A DNA stretch of 64,000 bases from GCA-020356105 sp964347475. Its GTDB lineage: Bacteria; Pseudomonadota; Alphaproteobacteria; UBA8366; JADFVY01. Positions 38,473 through 47,471 of this stretch are shown in pieces (positions within the stretch are counted from its first letter, which is position 1; every line of letters starts with the position of its first letter). Location of the stretch: contig CAYFYY010000014.1 in the NCBI GenBank assembly GCA_964347475.1, positions 1 to 64,000 of the forward strand, in the 5' to 3' direction. Both the position numbers and the translations under genes were made by a program. The notes beneath the pieces are model-generated. The model was given only the letters and a program-made list of their open reading frames with translations, ran no database searches and was not told the origin of the DNA.

Positions 38473-40506
38473 ATGGACGGCGGCATGCTGGGGATGGCGG
38501 GCGAGGCCCTCCTAATCATGCTGGACCCGACGCGGCTGGCGATCCTCACCGCGGCGGTGCTGATCGGCCTTGCGATAGGCGTGATCCCGGGCCTCGGCGG
38601 TATCGTCGGCATGGCGCTGCTGATCCCGTTCACCTACACGATGGACCCGTACGCCGCGTTCGCCTTTCTCCTCGGCATGGCGGCGGTGACAACGACGTCC
38701 GACACGATCCCGGCGGTGCTGTTCGGCGTTCCGGGCACCACCGGGTCCGCGGCGACCGTGCTGGACGGCCACCCGTTGGCCAAGAAGGGCCAGGCCGGGC
38801 GCGCGTTCGGCGCCGGCTACGCCGCCTCGCTGCTGGGCGGCGTGTTCGGCGCCCTGCTGCTCGCCGTCAGCATCCCGGTGCTGCGGCCGATCATGCTTTA
38901 TGTCGGCTCGCCGGAACTGCTGGCGCTGACCGTGTTCGGCCTGTCGATGGTCGCGGTGCTCAGCGGCAACACGCCGCTGCGCGGCATCGGCGCCGCGGCG
39001 ATCGGGCTGATGGTGGCGATGATCGGCAGCGATCCGCAGGCCGGCGAGCTGCGCTGGACGTTCGACTCGCTCTATCTGTGGGACGGGCTGCCGCTGGTGC
39101 CGATCACGCTCGGCCTGTTCGCCGTGCCGGAGCTCATCGACATGGCGATCAAGCGCCGCAGCATCGCCGAGGACGCGCCGCGCGACCGGGTCGTCGGCGG
39201 CCAGTGGCAGGGCATCCGCGACGTCTTCACCCACTGGTGGCTGATGTTGCGCTGCAGCCTGCTCGGGGCTGGGCTCGGCGCCATCCCCGGGATTGGCTCG
39301 GCGGTCATCGACTGGGTCGCCTACGGTCATGCCGCGCGCAGCGAGAAGAACACCGAGGGCTTCGGCGAGGGCGACATCCGCGGCGTCATCGCCTCGGAAA
39401 GCTCGAACAACGCAAAGTCGGGCGGCGCCTTGGTGCCGACCATCGCCTTCGGCGTGCCGGGGAGCGCCTCGATGGCGCTGCTGCTCGGCGCGTTTCTGAT
39501 GCACGGGCTGGTGCCGGGGCCGGAAATGCTGACCCGAAATCTCGACGTTACGTATGTGATCATCTGGAGCCTCGCGCTGGCCAACATCCTCGGCGCCGGG
39601 ATCTGCCTGTTCGGCAGCAACCTGCTGGCGCGCATCGCGCTGGTCCGCTTCGGCGTGCTGCTGCCGATGGTGCTGGCCGTCGTGTTCATCGGCGCCTTCC
39701 AGGGCACGCGCAGCTGGGGCGACCTGTTCACACTGCTGATCTTCGGCACCTTCGGCTGGTTCATGAAGCGCTTCCGCTGGCCGCGCCCGCCGCTCATCCT
39801 CGGCTTCGTACTGGGCGGAATCTTCGAGCGCTATCTGTTCATCTCGGTCGAGCGCTACGGCGCCGACTGGCTGCTCCGCCCGGCGGTGATCGCCATCTTC
39901 GTCCTCGCGCTGTGGGGCATGTACCGACCGATGCGGCGGGCGCTCGCCAATTCCGGGTCCAGCCTCGCCGGCCTGCGGCTCGACAATTTACGGTTCGACT
40001 GGTCGATCCTGTTCACCACGCTGATTCTGGCCACTGTGGTCTTCGCCCTGATCCTTTCGACGGGCTGGCAGGAGATTTCGGCGCGGGTGCCGCGCATCGC
40101 CGGCGCCGTGGCCCTGCTCGCGGTGGCCGGCAGCCTGATCGGCCAGCTTCTGTCGCAGCAGACAGAGGCTGCGGAGTCCGCGCCGTCCACCGCGGTCGAC
40201 CTGGCCTCCGATACGGACGGATTGCCGCGGCCGCTGTTCATCCGGCGCGCGGTGTCGTTCTTTTCGTGGCTGGCGCTGTTCATGGCGCTGATCTGGATGA
40301 CCGGGTTCCTGCCGGCGATCCTCCTGTTCGTCGGCGGCTACATGGTGCTGGAGGGCAAGGAGCGCTGGCGGCTCGCGCTACCGCTGTCGGTCGCCACCAC
40401 CGGATTTTGCTGGTTCGTCTTCGACCGGCTGCTGGCGCTGCCGTGGCCGCGCTCGCTGCTCGGCGACCTGATCCCGCCGCTGCGCGCCGCCACGGGCCTG
40501 TTGTAG
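38473..40506 (+). CDS. Tripartite tricarboxylate transporter, TctA-TctB fusion
   Basis: A 677-residue inner-membrane carrier. Residues 1 to about 500 are TctA: VIPGLGGIVGMALLIPFTY, FGVPGTTGSAATVLDG and PTIAFGVPGSASMALLLGAF. The last about 175 residues have four more helices, including IWMTGFLPAILLFVGGYMVL, in the pattern of TctB, so the two subunits usually encoded separately are joined. Such carriers take up organic acids with a periplasmic TctC protein and a proton or sodium gradient. No tctC lies directly beside it; the nearest is at 48.2 kb. It converges with the EutA-like gene, two bases apart. Confidence 0.85.
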   Translation: MDGGMLGMAGEALLIMLDPTRLAILTAAVLIGLAIGVIPGLGGIVGMALLIPFTYTMDPYAAFAFLLGMAAVTTTSDTIPAVLFGVPGTTGSAATVLDGHPLAKKGQAGRAFGAGYAASLLGGVFGALLLAVSIPVLRPIMLYVGSPELLALTVFGLSMVAVLSGNTPLRGIGAAAIGLMVAMIGSDPQAGELRWTFDSLYLWDGLPLVPITLGLFAVPELIDMAIKRRSIAEDAPRDRVVGGQWQGIRDVFTHWWLMLRCSLLGAGLGAIPGIGSAVIDWVAYGHAARSEKNTEGFGEGDIRGVIASESSNNAKSGGALVPTIAFGVPGSASMALLLGAFLMHGLVPGPEMLTRNLDVTYVIIWSLALANILGAGICLFGSNLLARIALVRFGVLLPMVLAVVFIGAFQGTRSWGDLFTLLIFGTFGWFMKRFRWPRPPLILGFVLGGIFERYLFISVERYGADWLLRPAVIAIFVLALWGMYRPMRRALANSGSSLAGLRLDNLRFDWSILFTTLILATVVFALILSTGWQEISARVPRIAGAVALLAVAGSLIGQLLSQQTEAAESAPSTAVDLASDTDGLPRPLFIRRAVSFFSWLALFMALIWMTGFLPAILLFVGGYMVLEGKERWRLALPLSVATTGFCWFVFDRLLALPWPRSLLGDLIPPLRAATGLL

Positions 40507-40508
40507 GG

Positions 40509-42023
40509 CTATGCGCCGGCGGCGAACAGCAGTGACTTGATGACCACGGGGACGACGCCGGACGGCTCCAGCCGTCGCCCGAGGTCGACATAGTCGAAAT
40601 CCGTCAGCGTCAGCCCGTCGATCGAGATCACGGCGCCACCCGGCGCGACCTCGTCGTGCAGGATGCGGCCGAGCGTCTGGCCGACGTCGCCCTCGCTGAG
40701 CAGGACCAGGCAGCCGTCCGGCCCGCACGATTGCGGCAGCGCATCGGCGATCCCCCTGGCCAGCGCGTGCAGCCGGGGATGGCTCGGGTCGCCGTGCCAA
40801 CGGAAGGCCAGCGCCAGCATGCGGGCGCCGTCGGCGAGGTCGTGTCGGGAGAGGCCGGCCCGCACGACCGCGGCCACGGCAGGCGAATCGACCGTTTCCG
40901 CCAGCGGGAAATCGCAGAAGACCACCGGCAGGTTGGCGGCGGGCAGGACGTCCGGATCGGTCACCAGAATCGTGTTCCCGCTGACCTGCACCGTGAATTG
41001 CGACGCACCGACCACGGTGGCGCGGATGCCCTGGCCCGGGTCCCAGATCTCGGCCGGCGCCTGTCCATCGGCCAGCGCGTGGCCGAGTGCGTGGGCGAAC
41101 GCCGGGCCGAGGTCGCCGAAGTCGCCGCTCTCGCGCCCGAACAGGAACTCCGCAACGCCGCCGGAAAAGGTGACGGCGTCGGGCCGTGGCGTCGCCGGCA
41201 GGTGGTCGGTGAGCATCAGCGCGGCAGTGAAGCCCTGCGGCGACTCCTGGCGTGCAAGTTGCAGGACGATATCGGTCATCGCGCGCACCAGGGCGCGTAC
41301 GCCATCGGCGTCCAGCGCACCGCCGACCTCCAACTCCAGGTCGCGATCGCGGGCCAACCGCCGCGCCGGCTCTTCCAGGCGGGTGATCCGCCCCTTGCGG
41401 TCACGGACGACGAGTCGGCCGCCGACCGCCACCGCCGCGGTTGCCAGGATTTCGCCCTCGCGGACCAGCGCAAACTTCGTCGTGCCGCCGCCGATGTCCA
41501 CATTGAGGATGACGTTGCGGTGCTGGCGCGACAGTGCGACCGTGCCGGAGCCCTGCGCCGCCAGCGCGGATTCCATGTGATGGCCGGCCGAGGCGCAGAC
41601 GAACTTGCCGGACTCGGCGGCGAACAGGTCGGCGATGACGCGGGCGTTGCGGCGCTTGAGCGCCTCGCCGGTCAGGATCACCGCGCCGCTGTCGATCGAC
41701 CCGGGCGTCACGCCTGCCTCGCGGTATCCGGTCCGGATGAAGACGTCCAGCGCCGCCGCGTCGATGGTGAAGTCCGCATTGTAGGGCGTGAGCATCACCG
41801 GCGAGCGCCACAGCTCGTCCCGGCCGACCACGATGAAGCGGCTCGACAGGCCAGTCGCGACGCGCTGCAGATGCACGCGCGAGATCATGAAATGACTGGT
41901 CGAGGAGCCGATGTCGATGCCGACGGTCGTCATCTCGACGTTATCGGCCCGCCAGATCGTCTCGCTCAGGCGCCCCGCCTGCGCCGGCGTGACATGGATG
42001 TGCGAGAACTCGACGTCGTGCAT
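40509..42023 (-). CDS. eutA: EutA-type reactivating factor
   Basis: A 504-residue ASKHA-fold ATPase. It matches ethanolamine ammonia-lyase reactivase EutA: VGIDIGSSTSHFMISR (about residues 34-49), SGAVILTGEALKRRNAR, VCASAGHHMESALAAQGSG and LNVDIGGGTTKFAL. EutA removes damaged cobalamin from the B12-dependent lyase EutBC. No eutB, eutC or other B12 enzyme is visible in this window. The neighbours upstream in the same direction are a bicupin and a heme-oxygenase-fold protein, so this copy may serve another reaction or act at a distance. Confidence 0.85.
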   Translation of the reverse strand: MHDVEFSHIHVTPAQAGRLSETIWRADNVEMTTVGIDIGSSTSHFMISRVHLQRVATGLSSRFIVVGRDELWRSPVMLTPYNADFTIDAAALDVFIRTGYREAGVTPGSIDSGAVILTGEALKRRNARVIADLFAAESGKFVCASAGHHMESALAAQGSGTVALSRQHRNVILNVDIGGGTTKFALVREGEILATAAVAVGGRLVVRDRKGRITRLEEPARRLARDRDLELEVGGALDADGVRALVRAMTDIVLQLARQESPQGFTAALMLTDHLPATPRPDAVTFSGGVAEFLFGRESGDFGDLGPAFAHALGHALADGQAPAEIWDPGQGIRATVVGASQFTVQVSGNTILVTDPDVLPAANLPVVFCDFPLAETVDSPAVAAVVRAGLSRHDLADGARMLALAFRWHGDPSHPRLHALARGIADALPQSCGPDGCLVLLSEGDVGQTLGRILHDEVAPGGAVISIDGLTLTDFDYVDLGRRLEPSGVVPVVIKSLLFAAGA

Positions 42024-42044
42024 GCCGCCGCTCGCCGCGCGCCG

Positions 42045-43184
42045 TCAGCCCGTCGCCTTGCGGACCCGGGTCTCGTCGATGTAGGCGCCCATGCGCGATT
42101 CGACGCCGTTGCGGTCCAGCTCCTCCAGATAGATCCGGTGGATGCGCGGGTCCTGGTCGGCATACTCGATCTGGCGGCCGCCGTCGCGCACGTTGACGTC
42201 GACGCCAGCGAACAGGTTGCGCTTTTCCGCGGTAAAGGGGTAGCGCAGGCTGCCCAGCGCGACTGCCAGATAACGCGACGGGTGCGGCGCCGTATTGTAG
42301 TGCTGGTGATACATCATGTCAGGCGGCGCGAAGACCCAGCCGTGTTTCCAGTCGATGCGGACGAAATCCTCGTCGCCCTCGTACCACAGCAGCGAATAGC
42401 CGTGGCCGGTCACCGCGTAGACGTGGAAGTCGGCGCCGTGCCGGTGCGCCTTCTTGTAGGTGCCGACCGGCATCTCCGACGAGTGTGCGTGCATGGTCCC
42501 GTCGGCGAGGATGAACTTCATGTTCGAGCTGCCGGCGCCGCGTTGTTCCCAGGTCTGCAGCTCGAAGGCGGCCAGGTCGGGGATGAAGTTGGTCTCCCAC
42601 ATGTGGCGGCCCGGTCGCACCGGAATGAAATCGCCCTCTCCCGCGAAATAGCGCGCCTCGCCTTCGCGTTCGGTGAACCGGAACGGGTTGTCGAAGATGA
42701 ACCGGTCATTATGGAACAGGTTGATCATGATCGGCGCGTTGGTCGTCGAGGCCAGCCGCGCCGGTTCATGTCCGCTGCCGTTGAAATGCTGGTAGCGGCA
42801 GTTGAGCGGCAGGGCAAACAGGCTCTTCGGGCCCCATTCGAAGCTGTGCCGCCGGCCGTCCATGGTCTCGATCACCGTGTTGCCGCGCCCGGACAGGACG
42901 TAGACCACCTCTTCGAACATGTGCTGCTGCGGCGTGCCCTGCGCCCCCGGCGCCAGTTCGAGCACGAAGATCGAGACGAAATCGCCGCGCCCTTTCAGGT
43001 GCACGATCGCGCCGCTGCAGCCGAACCGGGACCACGGCGCGGTGTCGACGCCAAGCAGGTCGACGCCGAAATCCTCGACCACCGGCACGCCTTCGCCGGC
43101 GGCCCAGTCACCGTAGGGGTCGAGCAGCAGCTTCAGATCCGCATCCGTTGCCATCAATTTTTCCGCCATCGCAAGTCCGTCCAT
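42045..43184 (-). CDS. Bicupin protein, probable metal enzyme
   Basis: A 379-residue protein with two cupin domains. The first has PGAQGTPQQHMFEEVVYVLSG and the second GTYKKAHRHGADFHVYAVTG followed by MMYHQHYNT, each with His/Glu positions expected for Fe or Mn binding. Bicupins include gentisate-type dioxygenases and sugar or oxalate enzymes; none can be chosen here. The ATG at 43184 has a weak ribosome-binding site and 43169 is an alternative start. It lies 21 bases before the eutA-like gene and 60 bases after the TenA-like gene, probably in one operon. Confidence 0.82.
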   Translation of the reverse strand: MDGLAMAEKLMATDADLKLLLDPYGDWAAGEGVPVVEDFGVDLLGVDTAPWSRFGCSGAIVHLKGRGDFVSIFVLELAPGAQGTPQQHMFEEVVYVLSGRGNTVIETMDGRRHSFEWGPKSLFALPLNCRYQHFNGSGHEPARLASTTNAPIMINLFHNDRFIFDNPFRFTEREGEARYFAGEGDFIPVRPGRHMWETNFIPDLAAFELQTWEQRGAGSSNMKFILADGTMHAHSSEMPVGTYKKAHRHGADFHVYAVTGHGYSLLWYEGDEDFVRIDWKHGWVFAPPDMMYHQHYNTAPHPSRYLAVALGSLRYPFTAEKRNLFAGVDVNVRDGGRQIEYADQDPRIHRIYLEELDRNGVESRMGAYIDETRVRKATG

Positions 43185-43244
43185 GCAGAGCCGCGCGCCC
43201 AGGGTCGTGCCGGCTCGCGCACCGAATCCCCGATCACTGCGCCG

Positions 43245-43988
43245 TCAGGCGGCGTTGGACAGCTTCTCGTTCAACTCGTCGCCGGCGTCGCCGATGCCGT
43301 TCAGATACAGCTCCCAGATCTCCAGGTTGCGCCGGCAGGCGAGCACCACCTGGTCCTCCATGCTCAGCTCCTCGGCGTATTTGGCGACGGTGTTCCAGCC
43401 GAGGTCGGAATGGGCGACATCCGCCTCCTCGTGCAGCTCGAAGAAGCCGAGCTTGTCATTGGGAACGCCCAGCACCTCGTTCCACCGCTTGCGCTCCAGC
43501 CCGAACCAGCCGTGCGGCCGCGTCGGCCCGCTGCCGTAGCCCGGCACGTTGGCGCGTTCGGCGCAGGTGTTGCCGACCAGGCCCTCCAGCCAGTGCCGGT
43601 TGCCCATGATCGCCTCCCAGGCGAGCCAGGCGATGCGGGTCGTCTGCAGGGGTTCGGCCGCGCGGATATCCTCGCGCGTCATGCCGATCTGCGTGCCGAG
43701 CTCCTCGAGAATGGCGAAATGCGGCAGGCCGCCGCCATGTTCGTCGTCGGCGATGATCTCGTCGATGCAGGCGTCGACGATGCCGATGCGCACATCCCAA
43801 TCCGGCGTGTTCGTCGCGACCTTCAGCTTGAGGACCGAGTTGCGGTACATCGAGTTCTGCCGGTGCTGGTAGACGAACATCTTGGCCCGGCCGAGGTTGA
43901 ACGGCTCGTGGAAGAACCTGCAGCGATCGCAGAACTCGTGGACTTCCCTGTCAAGTCGCTCGACGATCGAGCTACTGCTGTCAGCCAT
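43245..43988 (-). CDS. TenA/PqqC-like heme-oxygenase-fold protein
   Basis: A 247-residue helical protein. It resembles the iron-containing redox (HDO) family: FVYQHRQNSMYRN, ACIDEIIADDEHGGGLPHF, AWLAWEAIMGNRHWLEG and GFFELHEEADVAHSDLGW, in which Glu, His, Asp residues are spaced to bind one or two iron atoms. Members include UndA and oxygenases in small-molecule pathways. The ATG at 43988 follows GGGAGAGG. It is first in a predicted operon with the bicupin and the EutA-like gene, which supports a shared oxidation or activation step. Confidence 0.78.
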   Translation of the reverse strand: MADSSSSIVERLDREVHEFCDRCRFFHEPFNLGRAKMFVYQHRQNSMYRNSVLKLKVATNTPDWDVRIGIVDACIDEIIADDEHGGGLPHFAILEELGTQIGMTREDIRAAEPLQTTRIAWLAWEAIMGNRHWLEGLVGNTCAERANVPGYGSGPTRPHGWFGLERKRWNEVLGVPNDKLGFFELHEEADVAHSDLGWNTVAKYAEELSMEDQVVLACRRNLEIWELYLNGIGDAGDELNEKLSNAA

Positions 43989-44138
43989 GATCCTCTCCCG
44001 TGTGTCGCGACGCGGGCCACGGGCTGGCCCGGGTCTCCCCGCCAAGGTTGGATCAAGGCTAGCGGATAAGGGACGCGGCGAGGCACAACAAAAATGCGAT
44101 GGTGTCCAAACCGGTCGGCTATGACCCTGTCGGACGGG

Positions 44139-45080
44139 TCAGGCGCTGGCCCGCAGCTCCTGCATCACACCGCGCCAGCCGGCGATCCCGCCATCGATCA
44201 TCTCGACCGTGATGTCGCGCACCAGGTCGGCGACCGACAGGAAGGCCTTCGACGGCGGGCGGTCGTGCGAATAGGCAAGATAGAGCGTGCGTTCGATCTC
44301 GGGCCCGACGATGCGGTTGGCACGCAGCGTGCCGTTGCCGACGGCGGCGCGGACGGCGCCCAGCGGCAGGATCGTGTTGCCGAAGCCGCGCTTGACGAAC
44401 TCGCGGATCATCGGCACGGAATCCACTTCGCACGCGACCTGCACCTCTGTGCCGATACTCCTGGCTGCCTCGTCGACCTGCAGCCGCAGCAGGTGCGGCC
44501 GGCTGGGCAGCACCAGCGGATCGGACAGCGCCCTGGCCAGTCTGACCGGCTCGGTGCCGCCGTCGCCCGACGGCCGAATGAAGTACAGCCCCTCAAGGGC
44601 CAGCCGCTCGACCTCGACATCGCCGGTGGCGTTCGGGTTGTAGGTCAGCGCAAGGTCGATCTTGCCCTTGTCGACCCACTCCATGAGCTGTTCGCTCAGA
44701 CCCTCGGAGATGCTGAGCGCGACCTCCGGGTACATGTCGCGGACGCGGTCCGCCAGCGTCGTGCCCAGGAGCTGGCTGGTGGTCGGCGACAGGCCGATGG
44801 TCACGCGCCCACGCGGCGATTGCGAATGGTCCTGAAGGTCCTGGCGTGCGCGCTCGACCTGCCGCAGGATCACCTCGGCATGCTCGGCCAGCAGGAGGCC
44901 GGCCTCGGTCGGGGTGACGCCGCGCGAATGGCGCTGGAATAACTGAACGCCCAGCTCGGTCTCCAGCTTGCGGATCTGCAAGCCGAGGGCCGGCTGCGCG
45001 ATGTAGAGATGCTCCGACGCCTTGGTGATGCTTTTATAGCGGAGCACTCCGAGAAAGAAGCGTAACCCTTTGATATCCAT
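44139..45080 (-). CDS. LysR-family transcriptional regulator
   Basis: A 313-residue activator or repressor. The helix-turn-helix is at about residues 4-62 (YKSITKASEHLYIAQPALG, ETELGVQLFQRHSRG). The effector domain follows with SPRGRVTIGLSPTTSQLLG, a start shared with the Nac/CynR-like group. It is divergent from ubiD, and the 258-base gap carries an imperfect inverted repeat suited to LysR binding. It most likely controls the UbiD operon and perhaps the cupin-EutA operon behind it. The effector would be the pathway substrate or an intermediate. Confidence 0.9.
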   Translation of the reverse strand: MDIKGLRFFLGVLRYKSITKASEHLYIAQPALGLQIRKLETELGVQLFQRHSRGVTPTEAGLLLAEHAEVILRQVERARQDLQDHSQSPRGRVTIGLSPTTSQLLGTTLADRVRDMYPEVALSISEGLSEQLMEWVDKGKIDLALTYNPNATGDVEVERLALEGLYFIRPSGDGGTEPVRLARALSDPLVLPSRPHLLRLQVDEAARSIGTEVQVACEVDSVPMIREFVKRGFGNTILPLGAVRAAVGNGTLRANRIVGPEIERTLYLAYSHDRPPSKAFLSVADLVRDITVEMIDGGIAGWRGVMQELRASA

Positions 45081-45141
45081 TTTTATTTTCTCCTACCTGC
45101 CGCCAGTGATAATCGGCTTGGCGGCCGCCTCCGTCAAGCAG

Positions 45142-45163
45142 TTTGTATATGATTGTATCCAAA
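45142..45163. promoter_or_regulatory. Candidate LysR binding dyad upstream of ubiD
   Basis: TTTGTATA-TGATTG-TATCCAAA has arms matching at seven of eight positions and sits in the AT-rich part of the LysR/ubiD gap, 62 bases from the LysR start. It fits a T-N11-A site. Confidence 0.45.
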
Positions 45164-45205
45164 GCCGGCCGACCGCGGGGCCGGCGAGCCGGCGGCGCCA
45201 GATAG

Positions 45206-45254
45206 GGGCGGCTTGTAGACGAACCAGAAAAAGTTCTGGCGAAACAAGCCGCCC
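45206..45254 (+). promoter_or_regulatory. Two-tier hairpin in the ubiD leader
   Basis: GGGCGGCTTGT pairs perfectly with ACAAGCCGCCC, and inside it CCAGAA pairs with TTCTGG around AAAG; internal loops of seven and four bases separate the two stems. It lies 84 bases before the ubiD start. It may be an attenuator, an mRNA stabiliser or a ligand-binding element; no known riboswitch class is recognised. Confidence 0.5.
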
Positions 45255-45338
45255 GCCCATAAAGCTTGGCACCGGACCGCGCCGGGCGAACGCGCGCGGA
45301 CCCGGTGCGTTGGCGGGGAAGAACAGGGGAACGGTCAG

Positions 45339-46817
45339 ATGAGCACGAGCGAGGTTCAGATCCCAAATCCGATCCGGATCGGTGAGCACGCCGAGCCGCA
45401 TGTCGACCTGCGCGACTGGCTCGAGCGGGTCGAGGCGATCGGCCAGCTGCAGCGGGTTTCCGGCGTGCACTGGAACCTCGAGATGGGCGCGGTTGCGGAA
45501 ATGATCTACCACGCGCGTCCGGAGAACCCGCCGGCCATCCTGTTCGAGGACATTCCCGATTATCCCAGCGGGTTCAGGGTGCTTTCGGGCATGACAAACT
45601 CGCCGCAGCGGCTGGCGCTGACGCTGGGCCTGCCGAAGCCGGCGAACCCGATGGACGTGGTCCGCGCCTATCGCGACCGGATGAAGCGGTTCGAGCTGAT
45701 CGGTGCCCGCCAAGTCAACGGCGGGCCGGTGCAGGATCATGTCGACCGCGATGACGACGTCGATCTCTACAAGTTCCCGACACCGTTCCTGCACGAGCTC
45801 GATGGGGGCCGCTACATCGGCACCGGGGATCTCGTCATCATGCGCGATCCGGACGACGACTGGGTCAATATCGGCACCTATCGTGTCATGATCCACGACA
45901 AGAGCACGCTTGGCCTGTGGATGTCGCCGGGCAAGCATGGCAGGCTGATCCGCGAGAAGTACTTTGCGCGTGGCGAGCCGTGCCCGGTCGCGATCAGCGT
46001 CGGCCACGACCCGCTGCTGTTCCTGTCGTCCGGCAACGAGGTCGATTACGGCACATCGGAGTTCGCCCACGCCGGCGGGCACCGGGGCGTGCCCTTCGAC
46101 GTGGTGGCGAGCGAGCTGCACGACCTGCCAATCCCGGCCCACGCGGAGATCGTCATCGAGGGTGAGATCGTGCCCGACGACCTGCGCCCGGAGGGCCCGT
46201 TCGGCGAATGGACAGGCTATTACGCGAGCTCGGTGCGCGAGGACCCGGTTGTTCGCGTGCGCCGGGTCTATTACCGGAGCGATCCGATCATCACGATGGC
46301 GCGTCCGGGCCGGCCGCCGTCGGACTATTCGCTCAGCAAATGCGTCATCAAGTCGGCGATGATCTGGGACGAGGTCGAGAAGGCCGGCTTGCCGGGCGTG
46401 CAGGGTGTCTGGTGCCACGAGGCGGGCGGCGGACGCCTGTTCAACATCATCTCGATCAAGCAGGCCTATCCGGGGCACGCGAAGCAGGCGGCAATGCTGG
46501 CCGCCAACTGCCACGCCGGCAACTATCTGGGGCGGTTCGTCGTCGTGGTCGACGAGGACATCGACCCGACCAACACCTTCGACATCATGTGGGCGATGGC
46601 CAGCCGGTGCGACCCCGTCGAGGATATCGACTTCATCCGGCGTGCCTGGAGCGGCGCGCTCGACCCGCGCAAACGGGTCGGCGACAATCACAATTCGCGC
46701 GCCATCGTCGATGCGACGCGCCCCTTCGAATGGCGCGACGAGTTCCCGCCGGTTGCCGAGTCGAGCCCGGAACTCGCAGCAAGAACCATGGAGAAGTGGG
46801 GACATCTGCTCGACTGA
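45339..46817 (+). CDS. UbiD-family decarboxylase
   Basis: A 492-residue enzyme that removes or adds CO2 on aromatic or unsaturated acids using prenylated FMN. Family motifs are VNIGTYRVMIHDKSTLGLWM (with the catalytic Arg), VGHDPLLFLSS and EGPFGEWTGYY (catalytic Glu). Length agrees with UbiD. The prFMN is made by a UbiX enzyme, which is not in the window. It is probably the first gene of the operon and the strongest clue that the island handles an aromatic or alpha,beta-unsaturated acid. It is not the ubiquinone UbiD, given the setting. Confidence 0.92.
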   Translation: MSTSEVQIPNPIRIGEHAEPHVDLRDWLERVEAIGQLQRVSGVHWNLEMGAVAEMIYHARPENPPAILFEDIPDYPSGFRVLSGMTNSPQRLALTLGLPKPANPMDVVRAYRDRMKRFELIGARQVNGGPVQDHVDRDDDVDLYKFPTPFLHELDGGRYIGTGDLVIMRDPDDDWVNIGTYRVMIHDKSTLGLWMSPGKHGRLIREKYFARGEPCPVAISVGHDPLLFLSSGNEVDYGTSEFAHAGGHRGVPFDVVASELHDLPIPAHAEIVIEGEIVPDDLRPEGPFGEWTGYYASSVREDPVVRVRRVYYRSDPIITMARPGRPPSDYSLSKCVIKSAMIWDEVEKAGLPGVQGVWCHEAGGGRLFNIISIKQAYPGHAKQAAMLAANCHAGNYLGRFVVVVDEDIDPTNTFDIMWAMASRCDPVEDIDFIRRAWSGALDPRKRVGDNHNSRAIVDATRPFEWRDEFPPVAESSPELAARTMEKWGHLLD

Positions 46818-46880
46818 CCCCAACACGGAGATGCCGGCGACGCGCGGTCGCCACACCGCTCAGGCGGGCGTGACGCCGCC

Positions 46881-47471
46881 GTGAGACGCACTGCTCGCTT
46901 CATCGTCGAGCGCCTCCCCGACGCCTTCGGCCCGGTCTTCTTTCTGTTCGCCGCGGTCGCCACAGCCAGCGGCATCGCCTGCTATCTCCTGCTCGGACCC
47001 GAGGCCTTCGAACGCGCCCTCGGGCGCAACGCAGACCTTCTGCTATCGCTGTTGCCGCGAATTCTGGCAGCCGTCGCGGTCGCCGGCCTGGTGCGGGCGA
47101 TCATCCCCCGCGAGACGCTGGGTGCGCTGCTCGGCCGAAAGTCCGGGTTGCGTGGCCTGGTGGTCGCCGCGCTCGCCGGCATGGTGACGCCGGGCGGGCC
47201 TTTCGCCTCCTTCACGTTCATGGTCATGCTGCGCGATTCGGGAATCGATCGCGGATCGCTGGTTGCCTATGCGACGGGCTGGGCGCTGCTCGGCATCCAG
47301 CGGATTCTGGTCTGGGACATTCCGATGATGGGCCCGGACTTCACCCTGCTGCGGTTTGCGGTCTCTGCACCGCTGCCGATCCTCGCCGGACTACTGGCAC
47401 GCGCGATCCCGATCGATCCGTTCCTGGTGCGGCAGGAGCGCGCCGGCCAACCGCCGGAACCCGGACGATGA
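46881..47471 (+). CDS. Half-size permease, first of a pair
   Basis: A 196-residue inner-membrane protein with about five helices. It starts at GTG and has IIPRETLGALLGRKSGLRGL, MVTPGGPFASFTFMVML and WALLGIQRILVWDIPMMGP. These resemble one half of ArsP/YraQ-like predicted permeases. The next gene codes for a similar protein, and the two overlap by four bases (ATGA, 47468-47471), so both are likely made in equal amounts and combine. The substrate is unknown but the setting beside UbiD suggests an organic acid or its product. Confidence 0.72.
   Translation: MRRTARFIVERLPDAFGPVFFLFAAVATASGIACYLLLGPEAFERALGRNADLLLSLLPRILAAVAVAGLVRAIIPRETLGALLGRKSGLRGLVVAALAGMVTPGGPFASFTFMVMLRDSGIDRGSLVAYATGWALLGIQRILVWDIPMMGPDFTLLRFAVSAPLPILAGLLARAIPIDPFLVRQERAGQPPEPGR

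Noticed and set aside
40656..44069. A forward open frame of over 1,100 codons opposite the eutA, bicupin and TenA-like genes
   Set aside because: Antisense to three genes with clear family motifs; low-complexity Arg/Ala/Val-rich translation.
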